From NCBI RefSeq assembly GCF_009905375.1, contig NW_027417700.1, forward strand, positions 58,321-122,320: 64,000 bases of DNA. Direction: 5' to 3'. The translations under genes were made by a program, and so were the position numbers. This DNA comes from Apium graveolens. Taxonomy: Eukaryota > Streptophyta > Magnoliopsida > Apiales > Apiaceae. Shown piece after piece: positions 23,001-33,614 of this stretch (position 1 is its first letter; each line of letters starts with the position of its first letter). Under the pieces are notes generated by a model, which did not search any database, was not told the origin of the DNA, and saw only the letters and a list, made by a program, of their open reading frames with translations.

Positions 23001-24594
23001 GCCATCTACAAAAGTCAACATATCTAAAGTGCTAGTTCCTGCCATCACTACTTCTCCAATCATTCAAATCAAGGGCAAGCCTGATGGAATTGATTTGATT
23101 CAGCTAGCAGCAGCTGAAATTCAAGTGAAAGAGCAAAGGAGGAGAATTGATGAAAGGTTGCAACTGTTGTTTGGTTCTACACAAGACAAATCAACATTTG
23201 TGAAATACAGCACAAAAATTGAACCAATCAACATGGAGCTCATGCCAGTAGGGAGTCATAAGGATGGAGAAGCTTCTTCCAAAGAACTACAAGCTATAAT
23301 TCTCAAGCCCAATGAAAGATCCAATAAGGACTCAACAAAGAATCCTTTAAAAGAAGTGGACTTTCCTCCTCCAAAAGCTGATGAGAACAAGATTTTAGGC
23401 AGGAGTATTGCTTATCTCAAAAAGACCATGGATGAGGCTGTAAGGAGAAATAGAGCTATTATCATTAGAGAGGGAAAGAGCATATGTGTGATGCAAGGAC
23501 ATCCCAAATTCTCAATAGCCAAGAAGGAAGAAGCCAAGCAATTAAAGGCTGACAAAAGAGCACAAGCAAAGCTTGAACAACAGCTAAAGTCAAGTCTAGT
23601 TGAAAAAGAAAAAGGGATTGAAGTCAGGGGTGAAGACAAGACTACAAACCTAGATGAGGTTTTAGGGAGTATATTTGGTGAGAGTGTGGAAGAAAGAGAG
23701 GAATGGCAGAAGGGAAACAGAAGAAAGGCCAAGGCACATAGAAGGAGTGGAGATAACACTGAAGTAACCAAATCTATATCTAAACCACTACTTTCCATAC
23801 CTGAACCCCTTGTTGCTGATCCCACAATAAACATCCATGGTGAACCAATCATTCCAAAAGAGGAACCTATTGATTGGGACACTATCAAATTGCCTACCTT
23901 TCTAACCACTCTTCCACTACCAAAGAAACAGAAAAGAAAACCAAAATCTACACCTCCCATAACCTCTAAGAAATTCACTCAAAAACAAAAACCTAAGCCT
24001 AAGTCACCCATTTCTAAAGATGATTATGTTCACATCTGTGACATAAAAGAAATTTCAGACATTGAACTCTATCTGGATGAGCTGGAGGATGTAAGGGGAA
24101 TAGCTGCCTACAGACAGCTACCAGAGAGATTAGTGTTCAGATATAAAGGAGCTGGGGAAAGAACATGGCCTCTCCACAGGATTCTGGATGAAGGCTACTC
24201 TACCTTGATTAGAGTCTTTTCAGCTATACAAAAGGATTCTAGCTTTACCAGAACTGCCAAGACTGAAATTCTCAACAAGATAGCCAATATAAGGAAAACT
24301 TGGAGGGAGCCCAATGCTTTACCCAGGACTTTACTCATTCAAGAAAGGGAAATGAAAATTCACAAATCACCTCATTGGTTGATGGAATTTAGAGATGATA
24401 AAGGAGTCAGAAGATTTTTCAGACTTGAAGACCAACTCAAGATTGCCAGCAATGAAACTCTCAAAGAAATGCAATCTAAGTTGGATGTCAGTGTTGAAGA
24501 TGAAGCTGAATTCTTCAGACAACTCCAACTCCAAATTGAGGAAAATGACAAAAGGCTAGGAAAGAAAACCAGGGAACAAAGAAGAAAAAGATGA
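20089..24594 (+). CDS. Element B extra ORF (ORF3), 1501 residues, function unknown
   Basis: The ORF is intact after pol. I chose ATG 20089 (MAPVVKIMSQSGFIYEKNNF) because the homologue in D shares it, although the frame is open upstream to an ATG at 19990. Regions: a probably folded N-terminus of ~265 residues (including EVVEEIWTTAEFNSMD and LRKEWSFLGDAFIKVFSG), resembling N-termini of uncharacterised plant transposon proteins; a long Ser/Thr/Pro-rich, probably disordered stretch (~270-830); a coiled coil (~835-950, KRLAKLEDRVQVIEDSVATI); Lys/Glu-rich segments (~1120-1250); and a conserved C-terminal part (~1310-1480, with DDYVHICDIKEISDIELYLD and a trailing KKTREQRRKR). SIRE elements carry an 'envelope-like' ORF here, but I see no signal peptide or transmembrane anchor after the chosen start. 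The basic tail fits a nuclear or nucleic-acid-binding protein better. Six TCAACGGAT motifs (21739-21853) lie in the disordered part. Confidence 0.85.
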   Translation: MAPVVKIMSQSGFIYEKNNFIALVEKNEAHSDYHKMMDFIKNCKLSYAMLEAPTIFCEVVEEIWTTAEFNSMDMTISFTLKGKTHCINCDDLQACFKLPENNAMTPHTDSDVSSMLDSIGYSLNSANLGSIRRKGLRKEWSFLGDAFIKVFSGKISNFDAITSSLVNMLYMLVSDRYFNFSNYVMLELGTRLGNKANRPNNIYYARFFMLLANHVAEGLVIINENNKLKCWAQEKRVLADLMRMDLNSSVPLVYLPIMNAPQVGEVIASTTPTSSNPSISLSSSVAMKFVMPQQISTKVTKTKLSKSKTKKSTSVVSQKTTVVTPTINPEVSEQGVSGEGRGEHQRNPQDKEGKLSASQASQATVSQKAVVVEKVSSTSLVASSQKDVTIENSSKPGTQNKRGRDTKAKHSPTKAFIRRKKARTQSSTQGAHTAQIHPSVSMPSQTQFDVTPINVESQPHSLTIITHQSPNTSSPSLDVDMLFPSIPDSPSLQLREKPHSNTGDHHLLDDLLDHPQILSDIIEGSVSPHLKSIYTDSTVISLSISTSFPSSTDITHPLTSGCSSTDKLNSSYPLITSVSPSTDIPHPLTVSTQITELIPSVEDMNTVQSLLGLREGSDNLSERLGCSQAKGEIESSKMHAISSNMAKVSEWSTTLVGEGEGVSCVSQGEPLMQEHREKERKAGTVDTRVEPAIANESMIVDDAEKERQFQQHYKAVIDNISLDADTFTHPVTAYQLLAAQGNEKAERSLHLVHTTESLQRDKAAINKMPSTAGEPSEEFGANSDDDDSISFDGSMNLGGDEGPSSIPNLPEWALTKEYRSGEFNVSLVKQINTIQQAIQNTSHASIKAILQAHLDSLHLMKLQQVKQNLSMDDLRKDIADLKTYTSEKLDSVMPYGTLQDLVLRLKKESVTEKRLAKLEDRVQVIEDSVATILHNQQSQTSLLMQLAKAQGLTPLLDDNKKGESKREGEGEPSTKVNISKVLVPAITTSPIIQIKGKPDGIDLIQLAAAEIQVKEQRRRIDERLQLLFGSTQDKSTFVKYSTKIEPINMELMPVGSHKDGEASSKELQAIILKPNERSNKDSTKNPLKEVDFPPPKADENKILGRSIAYLKKTMDEAVRRNRAIIIREGKSICVMQGHPKFSIAKKEEAKQLKADKRAQAKLEQQLKSSLVEKEKGIEVRGEDKTTNLDEVLGSIFGESVEEREEWQKGNRRKAKAHRRSGDNTEVTKSISKPLLSIPEPLVADPTINIHGEPIIPKEEPIDWDTIKLPTFLTTLPLPKKQKRKPKSTPPITSKKFTQKQKPKPKSPISKDDYVHICDIKEISDIELYLDELEDVRGIAAYRQLPERLVFRYKGAGERTWPLHRILDEGYSTLIRVFSAIQKDSSFTRTAKTEILNKIANIRKTWREPNALPRTLLIQEREMKIHKSPHWLMEFRDDKGVRRFFRLEDQLKIASNETLKEMQSKLDVSVEDEAEFFRQLQLQIEENDKRLGKKTREQRRKR

Positions 24595-24772
24595 TTTGCT
24601 CAGACTAAAGGAGTGTCCTTGGAAACACTGTAAATCTTCAATTACCTCCTAGTACATACACTTTTGCAGCATTTTTAAATTTCTACTTAGTTTCAATTCA
24701 TATATCTGTTAAGTGTTTTGTTATCATCAAGTTAACCCTGAATTTATGCCTACAATTCTTATAGACATAAAT

Positions 24773-24781
24773 AGGGGGAGA
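24773..24781 (+). other. Polypurine tract of element B
   Basis: AGGGGGAGA lies directly before the 3' LTR (TGTTAGG at 24783). It primes plus-strand DNA synthesis in Copia elements. Confidence 0.9.
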
Positions 24782-24782
24782 T

Positions 24783-25862
24783 TGTTAGGAATGTATGTGC
24801 ATTAGTTTGATGATATGTTTAACAAAATACTTAAGTAGAAATTTAGTGTCTGTAGCCTCAACGGATAAGACCACTTTGGCTATCCGTTGATGGTGTAGCT
24901 TTACTTAGAAATAAGTCTAGTGTTGTAGCATATTTCAGTCTCTGTATTTAAAATGTAATTCTTGGAAGTTGAGAGAAACTATGAGTCATGTTGACTACTA
25001 GATGATATGCAGATAGGAAGGCCAATTGTAAATACTTCATGCCTTGTAATTTTGTATAAGTGAAGTGGTATCAACGGATGACTTAAAGACCTTCAACGGA
25101 TGAGAAGCTAAGCTTCAACGGATGTCTCTAAAGCTTCAACGGATAAAGTCATCAACGGATAACATCCTTCAACGGATGAGTGCATCAACGGATGAAAGTT
25201 TCAACGGATAACATCCTTCAACGGATGAGTGCATCAACGGATGAAAGCTTCAACGGATGTTCTGATGATTAGCCGTTGATAAGGGGTAGTTGTACCTACA
25301 AACAGAGGCACATGGGTTGATAGAGACAACTGAGATGTGGTAGCCGAATTTCAGGAACAACAGAAAAAGCAGCCGTTCTTCTTTAGTACAAAGATGCAAT
25401 AGTCAACAAAGTACTGGAGTGAACAGGAAAAGAAGCAAGTGAAGATCTTATTTTATTACTGTATTTTATATTGTTCTTCACTTGTACACTTGGTAATATA
25501 TAAACCAAGGAGAAGCTAGTAATTAGGTGTGAGATTTTCCAGAGCTGTTTAGAAAAATATTGAGAGAAAATTCATCTAGTTTGTACTAGGATGCAGCTGT
25601 GATCAACATTGTTTAATCACAGATTTTCTAAAATACCATCTCTGGTGGAACAACAAATCCACCAGAAAAGTTTTTAAGGTCTGTTGTGTTCTTTACATTT
25701 GTGCTTGAATATATATCTGTCTGTATTAGCTTAAAGCAATTCACACACTTGTTCTTCTTGAACACACAACTTTCATAAACTGCTCAAAACTTGAAAAAGT
25801 TTTGAGATTTACATTCAACCCCCCCTTCTGTAAATCTCATTGTTAGTCCACTAGGAATAACA
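24783..25862 (+). repeat. Element B 3' LTR
   Basis: It is 1080 bp and identical to 12637-13716 by eye, except T at 25199 where the 5' LTR has C at 13053. The same 13 TCAACGGAT copies are present, displaced by 12,146 bases. Confidence 0.95.
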
Positions 25863-25915
25863 AAGTTGTTATCATATAATTTGCATATGCATTAGTTATT
25901 GCATAATATATGCAT
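25863..25915. repeat. Direct duplication D2, right remainder
   Basis: This continues D2 after the insertion of element B. It begins with the repeated target AAGTT and ends at '…atatatgcat', matching D1 at 8162-8214. Confidence 0.8.
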
Positions 25916-28622
25916 ACAATGCAAGGATAATCTTTCCACAATCACGGGAGCGAAAAAAATAAAATTTCCCACTTATGCAAAAGAATTCCAAGGTAAAGAA
26001 TGAATATCATATTCTTGTAGGAAGCTAAAAATTTATTCCTATGAAATTCCTACATAAGAAGAATCAATAAACATAAACATATAATAAAGTTGAAACCTTT
26101 ATTTAAAAAAAAAAACAAAAAATAGTAAAATTTTAACTATAACAAATTACCTGCTACTTTAACAATTTTAAGAAAGTTTTGTTTTGAACCCCAGGCAAAT
26201 CAGTTAAGTCACAGAAATCATAACAACAGTACCCCCTTTACGTACACACTAGATATAAATAAGATACATATGAATTACGGGTTTAATTAAATATGAGTGG
26301 ATGTAAACATAAAAACTTTAAGGAAAGGGAAGAATTAATGAGTAAGAAACAGAGGCCCATTTGTGTCTAAAAGAAGATAAATTAGCCTTGAAATTGATGA
26401 ACTACTAGTGCTTTTTCTATTTTGCTTCAATAAAAGAACCCTGCAGCTTTTGTGAGCTTATGTTATATATGCATGCGAGTATCTAGATATCAACTCCATA
26501 AACATGAAAAGATTCCTAACATTAATCCAGATGCAAATAAAAATGTATAAGGTCTAAGAACAAATTAGCAAGCAACACTTACAAACTTACAGCATATCGA
26601 TTTTTTAAAATCTTTACTATCTACAAGAAGGGTTCAAAAACCCTTACCGTCTTATGAGCGTTTTTAATAAACTCCCCATTCATAAACCCTAATTCAATAC
26701 TCAATTCGATTGCAATGCATAAAGCCAATGAAAGACCCGACTGAGGGTTAAAGACCCGACCGAGAGTAGAAAACCTAATAAGAGTGAAGACCTCGTTATG
26801 AAAAAAGAGATCAATTAATTAATTGTCATCATTGGGTAAAGAAGAGAGTGAAGAGAGTGAGAGAGGGTTGCTGTGTTCCAAAAACTTTTTTTGGAGAGAA
26901 AAGAAAAGAAATGTAAAAAATATATTTCTTCAGCTTGTTCCCGAACAACTTTTATGAAAGAAAGGAAAAGAAAGTTACAGATTTGGAAAGAAGTTTTCTT
27001 TATTTTTGTCTCCAAAATCTTCTTCCCACTTTTGGAAAGATTAGGAAAGAAAAGAAAATCGGTTATTTTCTATTTTTTTCTTTTCTAATTGTAGCTCTAC
27101 AATTATATTATATGGCCATCGGGTAAATGATCATTTGGTTTTGATCAATATTTGATCGGATCAACTTTTAGTTAGTTATAAGTATACTAGTTTACTAAAC
27201 CGCGCTTCGTAACGGCCTTTTGAAATACTGTTACGATTTTTTCTTTCTTGTATTTCTTATCCGATCGTTGTTATTATGAAATTATGAATAATAAATAAAT
27301 ATAATAAATTGAAAATTTGAAAAAGTCGTTCTCTCGTTAAACATGTTTATTTCAATGAGTCGCTCTCTCGGTACTCATAAATATAATATCATAAAAATTA
27401 TATTATTTATTAGTCAATAATTAATTTAATATTTTTTATATTTAATAATATTAAATTTGAGAAAATTACAAAAATATACATGAGAGGCGACACATCACTG
27501 TCATCGTCTTCTCCTTTACTATAACATATATAATATGTAATATAATTATATAACGATTTTAAAAAAAATATTGAGAAAAAATATTTATAGATACTTGTCT
27601 TTGTAATATTTCATAGGCTAAAAATTAAAAGAAAAATTTCTGGAAAATATAATCTAGGAAGGTGATTTTAAGGAAAAGGGGAGAAATGATATTAAAATGA
27701 AATTTTGAAAAATTATGAAATTGGTAAGTTGATTTAAATAGAAAGCAGAAGTTTTAGGAGAATATTATGATGACAAAGTTAATTTTTAAAAATCTTAATG
27801 GAAGATGTTGTATAAAATTTAGGAGAATATTATGAATGATGATAAATTTTTATAGATATTCGTCTTTGTAATATTTCATTGGCTAAAAAAAATATAGTAA
27901 GTTGATGTTAGGAGAAAGAGGAGAAATTGTAATAAAAATGAAATTTATGAGAATATCAAGATGTTAAGTTGATTTAAATAAAAAGTAGAAGTTTTAGAAG
28001 AATATAATTGTAAGTTGATTTTAAAAATATTAAATGGAAGATTTTATAGAAATTTTAGGAAAATTTTACGAACGATTGTAATATATTTAGGAGAATATAT
28101 GGTAATTGTAGTTTTTGATATTTATTAACTCAAAACATTGAGAAAATAAGAAAAGTAGAATGAGTCGATTTGAAGTGTGACACCTAAACGCATTTGTCTT
28201 CTACTTTATATAATTATATTGATTGGATGTAGTTAAACTGGATTCGGTTTGGGTTTTATTTAAAAATAAAATTGGATAAATTTCAAATAAATGTTGGATT
28301 GAATTTAACTCAGAACTTTTCAATTCATTACTCGTTCATTTTTTTTAATCATTAAACTTTTCCCACTATTCAAGATGAGTCTCATTTGAGTATACGGTTT
28401 TAAATTTAATAAAAATGTGTTTAAAGCAAAAACAAATGTTAAAAACAAAAAAAAATATTATTTCAACAATTAAAGCAAAGTATTACAACCATTAAAATGA
28501 ACATTACAATAAAAGAAAATAGTACTTCAACAATTAAACTAAGGTATTACAGCTCTTTATCAATATCTCATTATGAAAAAATAGCAAAAATATTTGTTGC
28601 ATCACACTAAGAGTAGCACTTA
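25916..28622. other. AT-rich non-coding region
   Basis: No gene could be supported. 26860-27110 gives short overlapping ORFs only because it is A/G-rich ('gaaagaaaag' runs). 27600-28100 contains several diverged copies of a phrase like 'aggagaatattatgaatgat', a weak local repeat. The last two bases with the preceding T (28620-28622, TTA) are the target duplication of the Harbinger element. Confidence 0.5.
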
Positions 28623-30174
28623 GGGCTCGTTTGATAACAGCTGAATGAGAATTTTTATGGGCCTCGTCCAGAATGGGCCTCATTCAGAATGTTTGTTTAC
28701 TTTTTATTTAGGTTACTCACTCTGGACGAAACACAAAATACAGTTGGACGACAGATCTTTATCTTTCTCGCTCAATCGTCCAGAAATCACTCCAATTCAC
28801 GTAACTGCTACTATCGCATACACAATTTTCGCGGGATTTTTAGGGTTATTTGGTGCCTGTTCTTATCGCTTATCTTATTTATCTATTTAAGGGGCTATCT
28901 ACTCTCTTCTTTTCATATTCTCTACTTTCATCAGGTAGGCTTCTCCTCCTATAAAGTTAATGTTAATTGATTATACTCGTATTGCTTTCTACTTGTGTAT
29001 GTGTGTGTCTTTGTATATCTGTTGTTTTTTATTTTAATTGGTTATGTGTTGTGCTTTATCTTGCTAGTAATTGTTTATGCACTGTGTTTGTTCTGTCGGT
29101 CTTCTACAACACAGACATATGAATTATGTGCCCTCGAGCAAAATTTGTGCTCGATTTTGGAATTTCTGTACCCAATTCATCACTCTTGTTTAAACACACC
29201 CTAGTGAGTTTTCCTCGGATCAGTTTCAACCTGAAAGTATGAATAGAGATTTATTATGCTTTCAATTGATTTGTTAACTTTTGGTGGTGATGAAAACAAC
29301 TTGCTCATGGTTGCAGCACTTCTTTAGCTCCCAATTTGGCATTTATCTATTTATGTCCACACTTGTTCTATATGATTGCAAGAAATTTAGTGAATATGTT
29401 AAAGTTGAAAACGGCTAAACTGATGCAGGAACAATTGCTCAGAAAATAAGAAATAATTAATTTTTGGTAGCTGAGATATAGATAGAGAAAGTAAATGTCA
29501 TCTAAGTATGGAGATATAAATACTTCCTGATACTGAGTATGAAGTGGAAGAGAGGAGATTCTTTTGTAACAAAAGAAAATGTTCATCAAAGGTTAGGCCC
29601 TCAAACTTGGCTAACTTGAGTTAGGTTAACCACGAGAATTAATTTGTTCAATGTAAATACTGAATTTGGAAAAATAACTAATCTATATTTTTACAGATAT
29701 ATTGTACATTCACTCGTCTCTCTGGATTATTTAAGCATAGTCTTTAATTGTTTATAAGACATTTTGGTACTGTAGTTCACTGTCACTGGTATTGTATCTG
29801 AAAAAGTGGCCGACTCCAGTGATTTTAACCCCCAAGAAAAGTAAAGTAAAACAAGTAGAAGAAATTGTAAAAGCAACTGAAATTGTGAATGATACATGTT
29901 CCTGGTCAGACTTGTAAGATCATCAAAATTAATCTATAAGTATGACACATTGACACCCCTCACATGGTCCAGGCAGTAAAGAAATTGATAGACAAATTTT
30001 AATGCAAAACATTCGGTGTCAAGTGTTTATAAATAGATTATATGGAAACTCACATGATAATAGTTTAGTAGTTTAATCACCTATAGTCATTTACCCCTGC
30101 AAAGAGAAACTTATAACTTTATGAATCATATATTATTATATTATTTAATTTTTAACTCAATCTGGTTTGTAGGT

Positions 30175-31123
30175 ATGGACAAAGCTAGTGAAACCCAAAC
30201 TCAAGTTAGTGAGAGTCAAAGTCAAGGTAGCGAAACTCAAAAAAAGAAAAAAGTATTGTGGAGGTGTGAACTTATAACTAAAACATTTCTGGAAGCATGC
30301 ATTGAGGAAGTTATAGCTAGTGGCAGGCTAGGTAGTAACCTTAAGCCGCATTCATGGATAAAAGTGGGAGAAATTCTTAAGAAAACTCACAACTTTGAGG
30401 TTGACGCTAGACAGATGAGAAACCGATATGATTACCTAAGATCCCGATATGTTGCTTGGTGTCGACTCAAATCCAAAACTGGGAATCATTATGATCCGAC
30501 AACTAATACATTCAACTTCTCAGAAGAAGAATGTGATCAACTTAAAAAGGTGACTTTTTAATTCATATTCGATCAAATTAAAAACCACATCATAAATGAA
30601 ATTTACTTTATTTTGTTGTCCACAGGGAAATAAGATCGTGGACACATTAAAAACCACACCTTTGAGCTATCCTGAACTTTGCTCAACTTTATGATGGAAC
30701 TGCTGCCACAAGAGTTAGTGGATGGGGGCCTAGCTCTAAGAAGAACAGGACTATTGATCTAAATGATGATATAGAGATTCCAATAATCGAAGAAAGTCAG
30801 TCAAATACTCCGAATCCAATTGTCCACGAAAATCCAAAGAAAAAAGCTAAAATATCACCAAAACTTGCAAAAACTACAAAGTTTGAAGATGAGATGACCA
30901 ATGCACTAAAATTGATGGTTCAGACCAATAGTGGACCATCACTTAAAGAATGTAAAGAGAAATTGAATAGTCTTGGCTGGGGAGCAACAAATCCCTTGCA
31001 TCGAAAGGCTCTTGGGATTTTTTGTGAGAGTGCAAAGATAGAGAACAATGGATGCTTCTTGATGCAGAGGAGAATGAGCATTGGGTTAAAATGGTTTCAA
31101 CTAAATTAGGATTTGATATTTAG
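30175..31123 (+). pseudogene. Harbinger ORF1, Myb/SANT-like DNA-binding protein, frameshifted
   Basis: In this superfamily ORF1 helps the transposase bind its ends and enter the nucleus. It starts at ATG 30175 (MDKASETQTQVSESQSQ). The Myb/SANT-like domain covers about residues 25-120, with VLWRCELITKTFLEACIEEV, SWIKVGEILKK and RQMRNRYDYLRSRY. A GT-AG intron is likely at 30550-30625 (…AAAAAG|GTGACT … TCCACAG|GGAAAT), after which the protein continues GNKIVDTLKTTPLSYPELC. The frame is broken near 30680 and again near 31040. The reading afterwards still gives a plausible C-terminus ending at TAG 31121-31123. Domain order and spacing are normal; only the two indels are defects. Confidence 0.8.
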
Positions 31124-31333
31124 TTTTTCATCTAGTTCTATTCATTTCCTACTTTTTTAAAGTTTCGTATTTGATTTGGCTTAGGACTTGATCTTTCTTC
31201 AGCTTTGTTGAACTTAGAAATAGGTTTGGTTTCAAATTTTGTCCTTTTCAATTATAATGCATATTTAATGGTTTTACTAACGCTTTTTTAGTTGTTATGA
31301 TTTTTTATTAGTTTCTTTCTATCTGTTTATAAT

Positions 31334-32692
31334 GTGAAAGTACTTTACAGGGTGATAATGGAAATTCAGGATCAGTTACTATGCTTGATGATTATGTATT
31401 GTTATCTGAGAAAACTTTGTCCAAAAAATGTGCCAAGAATAAGAGATAATAATTCAGCATTGCCCGGATTTGCTTATACATTAGAGTTGTTGGAAGGTTC
31501 CAACACTCAATGTCAAGAAATGATGCGTCTTTCTCGTGTTGCATATATTCAACTTTGTAAACACTTTAAACAACGTGGTTGGCTGGAAGATAGTCGATAT
31601 TCAACAGTTGAAGAAAAAATGGCTATATTTTTATATGTTATAAGCCATAACGATCGTTTTATAAAGGTGAAACGTAGGTTCCAGCATTCTACACAAATAA
31701 TACACAAATATTTGTTATGAGGTCTTGGATGGGATGATGGAGTTTGCAAAAGAAATGATAGTTCCTACAACATCTAATCAAAACTCAAATATTTCAAGGA
31801 GACACAAAGAGCAGCTAAAAATATTTCCTGTAAGTAATTACATTTTTTTGCAGTCTAATTTCTTATTAATTAACATGTCGATGTAATACTAACACTCTTT
31901 AATATGTTTTCATATTTTTTTATTATTGGGCTACAGGGAGCAATTGGTGTACTTGATGGTACACTTGTTCATGCTGTTATTCCAGTTGGCCAACAAGCTC
32001 GATATAGAGGACGAGGAAGAGGCGAGTGTTACCAAAATGTTTTAGGTATATGTGATTTTAATTTGATATTTACATTTGTCTGGGCTGGATGGGAGGGAGT
32101 AGCACATGATTCAAGAATATTGACAGAGGTCGCCCTCGATCCTGATTCCGGATTTCCGGTTCCTCCATCAAGTATGTATCTCTTACTATTTTTAAACGAG
32201 AATACTTTAATAGGGTAAAGTAAAGAATAATTTTTCTAATTTTGTATTGCAGATAAATATTATCTTTGTGATGCAGCATATACGAACACCAGTGGTTATT
32301 TAACCCCGTACCGTAACACAAGATATTGGTTAGCAGATTTTGATCGTCAACGTGCCTTAACTAAGGAGGAAAAATTTAATCATGCCCATGCAAAATTAAG
32401 AAATGTTATCGAGCGTGCTTATGGTGTGCTAAAAGCAAGATTTTCAATCTTGAAACAGATGGCTCCATATTCATTTTCTACGCAACGAGATATTGTGATT
32501 GCTTGTATTGTTGTTCATAATTTCATAAGAAAAAAGAAATTAGCAGATGAATTATTTGATTGTTGCGATCAAACCAGTGATGGAGAAGAAAATGACGAAG
32601 ATTTGGAGGGACCAATAAATGAAACACAATGGGAATCTCAAGCCACTCAATACATGAATGATCTTCGAGATCATATTGCTTTGAATTTGTGA
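31334..32692 (+). pseudogene. PIF/Harbinger DDE transposase, spliced, one frameshift
   Basis: Three exons: ~31334-31829, 31937-32171 and 32253-32692, with introns GTAAGT…CTACAG and GTATGT…TTGCAG. Exon 1 carries the N-terminal helix-turn-helix-like region (RLSRVAYIQLCKHFKQRGWL, VEEKMAIFLYVI) and has a single-base frameshift near 31715, after which the expected reading continues in another frame to the donor. Exon 2 has the first catalytic Asp in GAIGVLDGTLVH and the second in AHDSRIL. Exon 3 has DAAYTNTSGYLTPYR and the catalytic Glu in RNVIERAYGVLKARF. The start codon is uncertain. The DDE triad is intact, so damage is limited to exon 1. Confidence 0.88.
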
Positions 32693-32988
32693 AAGTATTC
32701 TTAATAATTTTATAATTCTCTATTGATTGTGTTTTGTAATAAAATTTATTAATGACATAAACATTCTCTTCTATTATTATTATCAAAAATATCTTGCTAA
32801 AATAATTGTTAAACAAAATTATACAAATAGCAAGTTAATATAGAAAATTATCATCATCCAGATAATTTAGAAATTTTTTTAACAAACAGCATCATCCGTT
32901 CAGATTTTCTTATTATCTCTTCATCCAGATCATCCAGAAATTTCTGTCGTTCAGAAAATGTCATTCAGATTTAACAAATGACCCCTTA

Positions 32989-33614
32989 GCCAAGATGAGC
33001 TACTTAGCCTTTGGTTAATAATCTTATCACCGTCCTCCATCCCAACCTATAAAATATATAACAAAATAAATTGAATAAGATACAATTAGGTGGATATGAT
33101 AATGTAATTAACTTTTTTTAGATAAATTTGATGGATAAAGAATTTTGTGAAAGTCAACCAATTATGCACATTACCTAATTATGTACATTATATACGTGAT
33201 GTGAATTTGTATTAAATATATATTTGAAATATGTAACAACCGATTTTTTAACAAAAAATTATATTTAGGACAATTTAAAAAATTATGAAAACTCAGAAAA
33301 GTTTTTTTGATATAGGTGAAACAATAATAAATTGACAATGATTACCTGGCTAAGAGTTTGTTCAAGGTGGAGTCGATATCCATCAAACTTGAATGCAACA
33401 GAATTAACTCCATTGCCTGATGTCATTAGTTTAAGCAGCTTCACATTGAGTTTAATTTTAAAAATAATGATCTGAAAAAACAAAAATCAATACTGGTCAC
33501 AAGCCTTGGCAAAAACAAAACATATATAAAGCAAAGGATAACAATTAAAAAAAAAGAGGTACATAAGCTTGTAATATGTAATTACCTCAGTTTCGGCTTC
33601 CCCAATGTTGCACA
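32989..33614. other. AT-rich spacer between Harbinger and element C
   Basis: Nothing coding or repetitive could be supported. The last five bases (33610-33614, GCACA) are the left target duplication of element C. Confidence 0.5.

Larger units (their letters stand above)
12637..25862 (+). mobile_element. Element B: young, full-length SIRE-like Copia retrotransposon (13,226 bp)
   Basis: It has two LTRs of identical length (1080 bp) beginning TGTTAGGAATG and ending GGAATAACA. The target duplication AAGTT lies at 12632-12636 and 25863-25867. The primer site TGGTATCAGAGC follows the 5' LTR and a polypurine tract precedes the 3' LTR. Order is LTR, gag, pol (PR-IN-RT-RH), a 0.5 kb spacer, a 1501-codon extra ORF, LTR. 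This matches the SIRE/Maximus lineage, which is known for a long gag and a third ORF after pol. By eye the LTRs differ at one base (C at 13053, T at 25199), so insertion was recent. Gag is nevertheless broken by one frameshift and one stop. Confidence 0.95.
28623..32985 (+). mobile_element. PIF/Harbinger DNA transposon (4,363 bp)
   Basis: It is flanked by the 3 bp duplication TTA (28620-28622 and 32986-32988), typical of PIF/Harbinger. Inverted ends are GGGCTCGTTTGATAAC at the left and, read inward from the right, GGGGTCATTTGTTAAA, followed by related sub-terminal CATTCAGA / CATCCAGA motifs on both sides. It encodes the two proteins expected of the superfamily, a Myb/SANT-like protein and a DDE transposase, in the same orientation. 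Both contain frameshifts, so it is probably immobile by itself. Confidence 0.93.

Noticed and set aside
20089..24594. Envelope gene (SIRE 'env-like' position)
   Set aside because: No signal peptide, transmembrane anchor or cleavage-like site is visible after the chosen start. The hydrophobic stretch lies only in the optional upstream extension 19990-20088, which is not certain to be translated.
26815..27126. Overlapping short ORFs on both strands
   Set aside because: Purine-rich, low-complexity sequence with no domain or splice structure.
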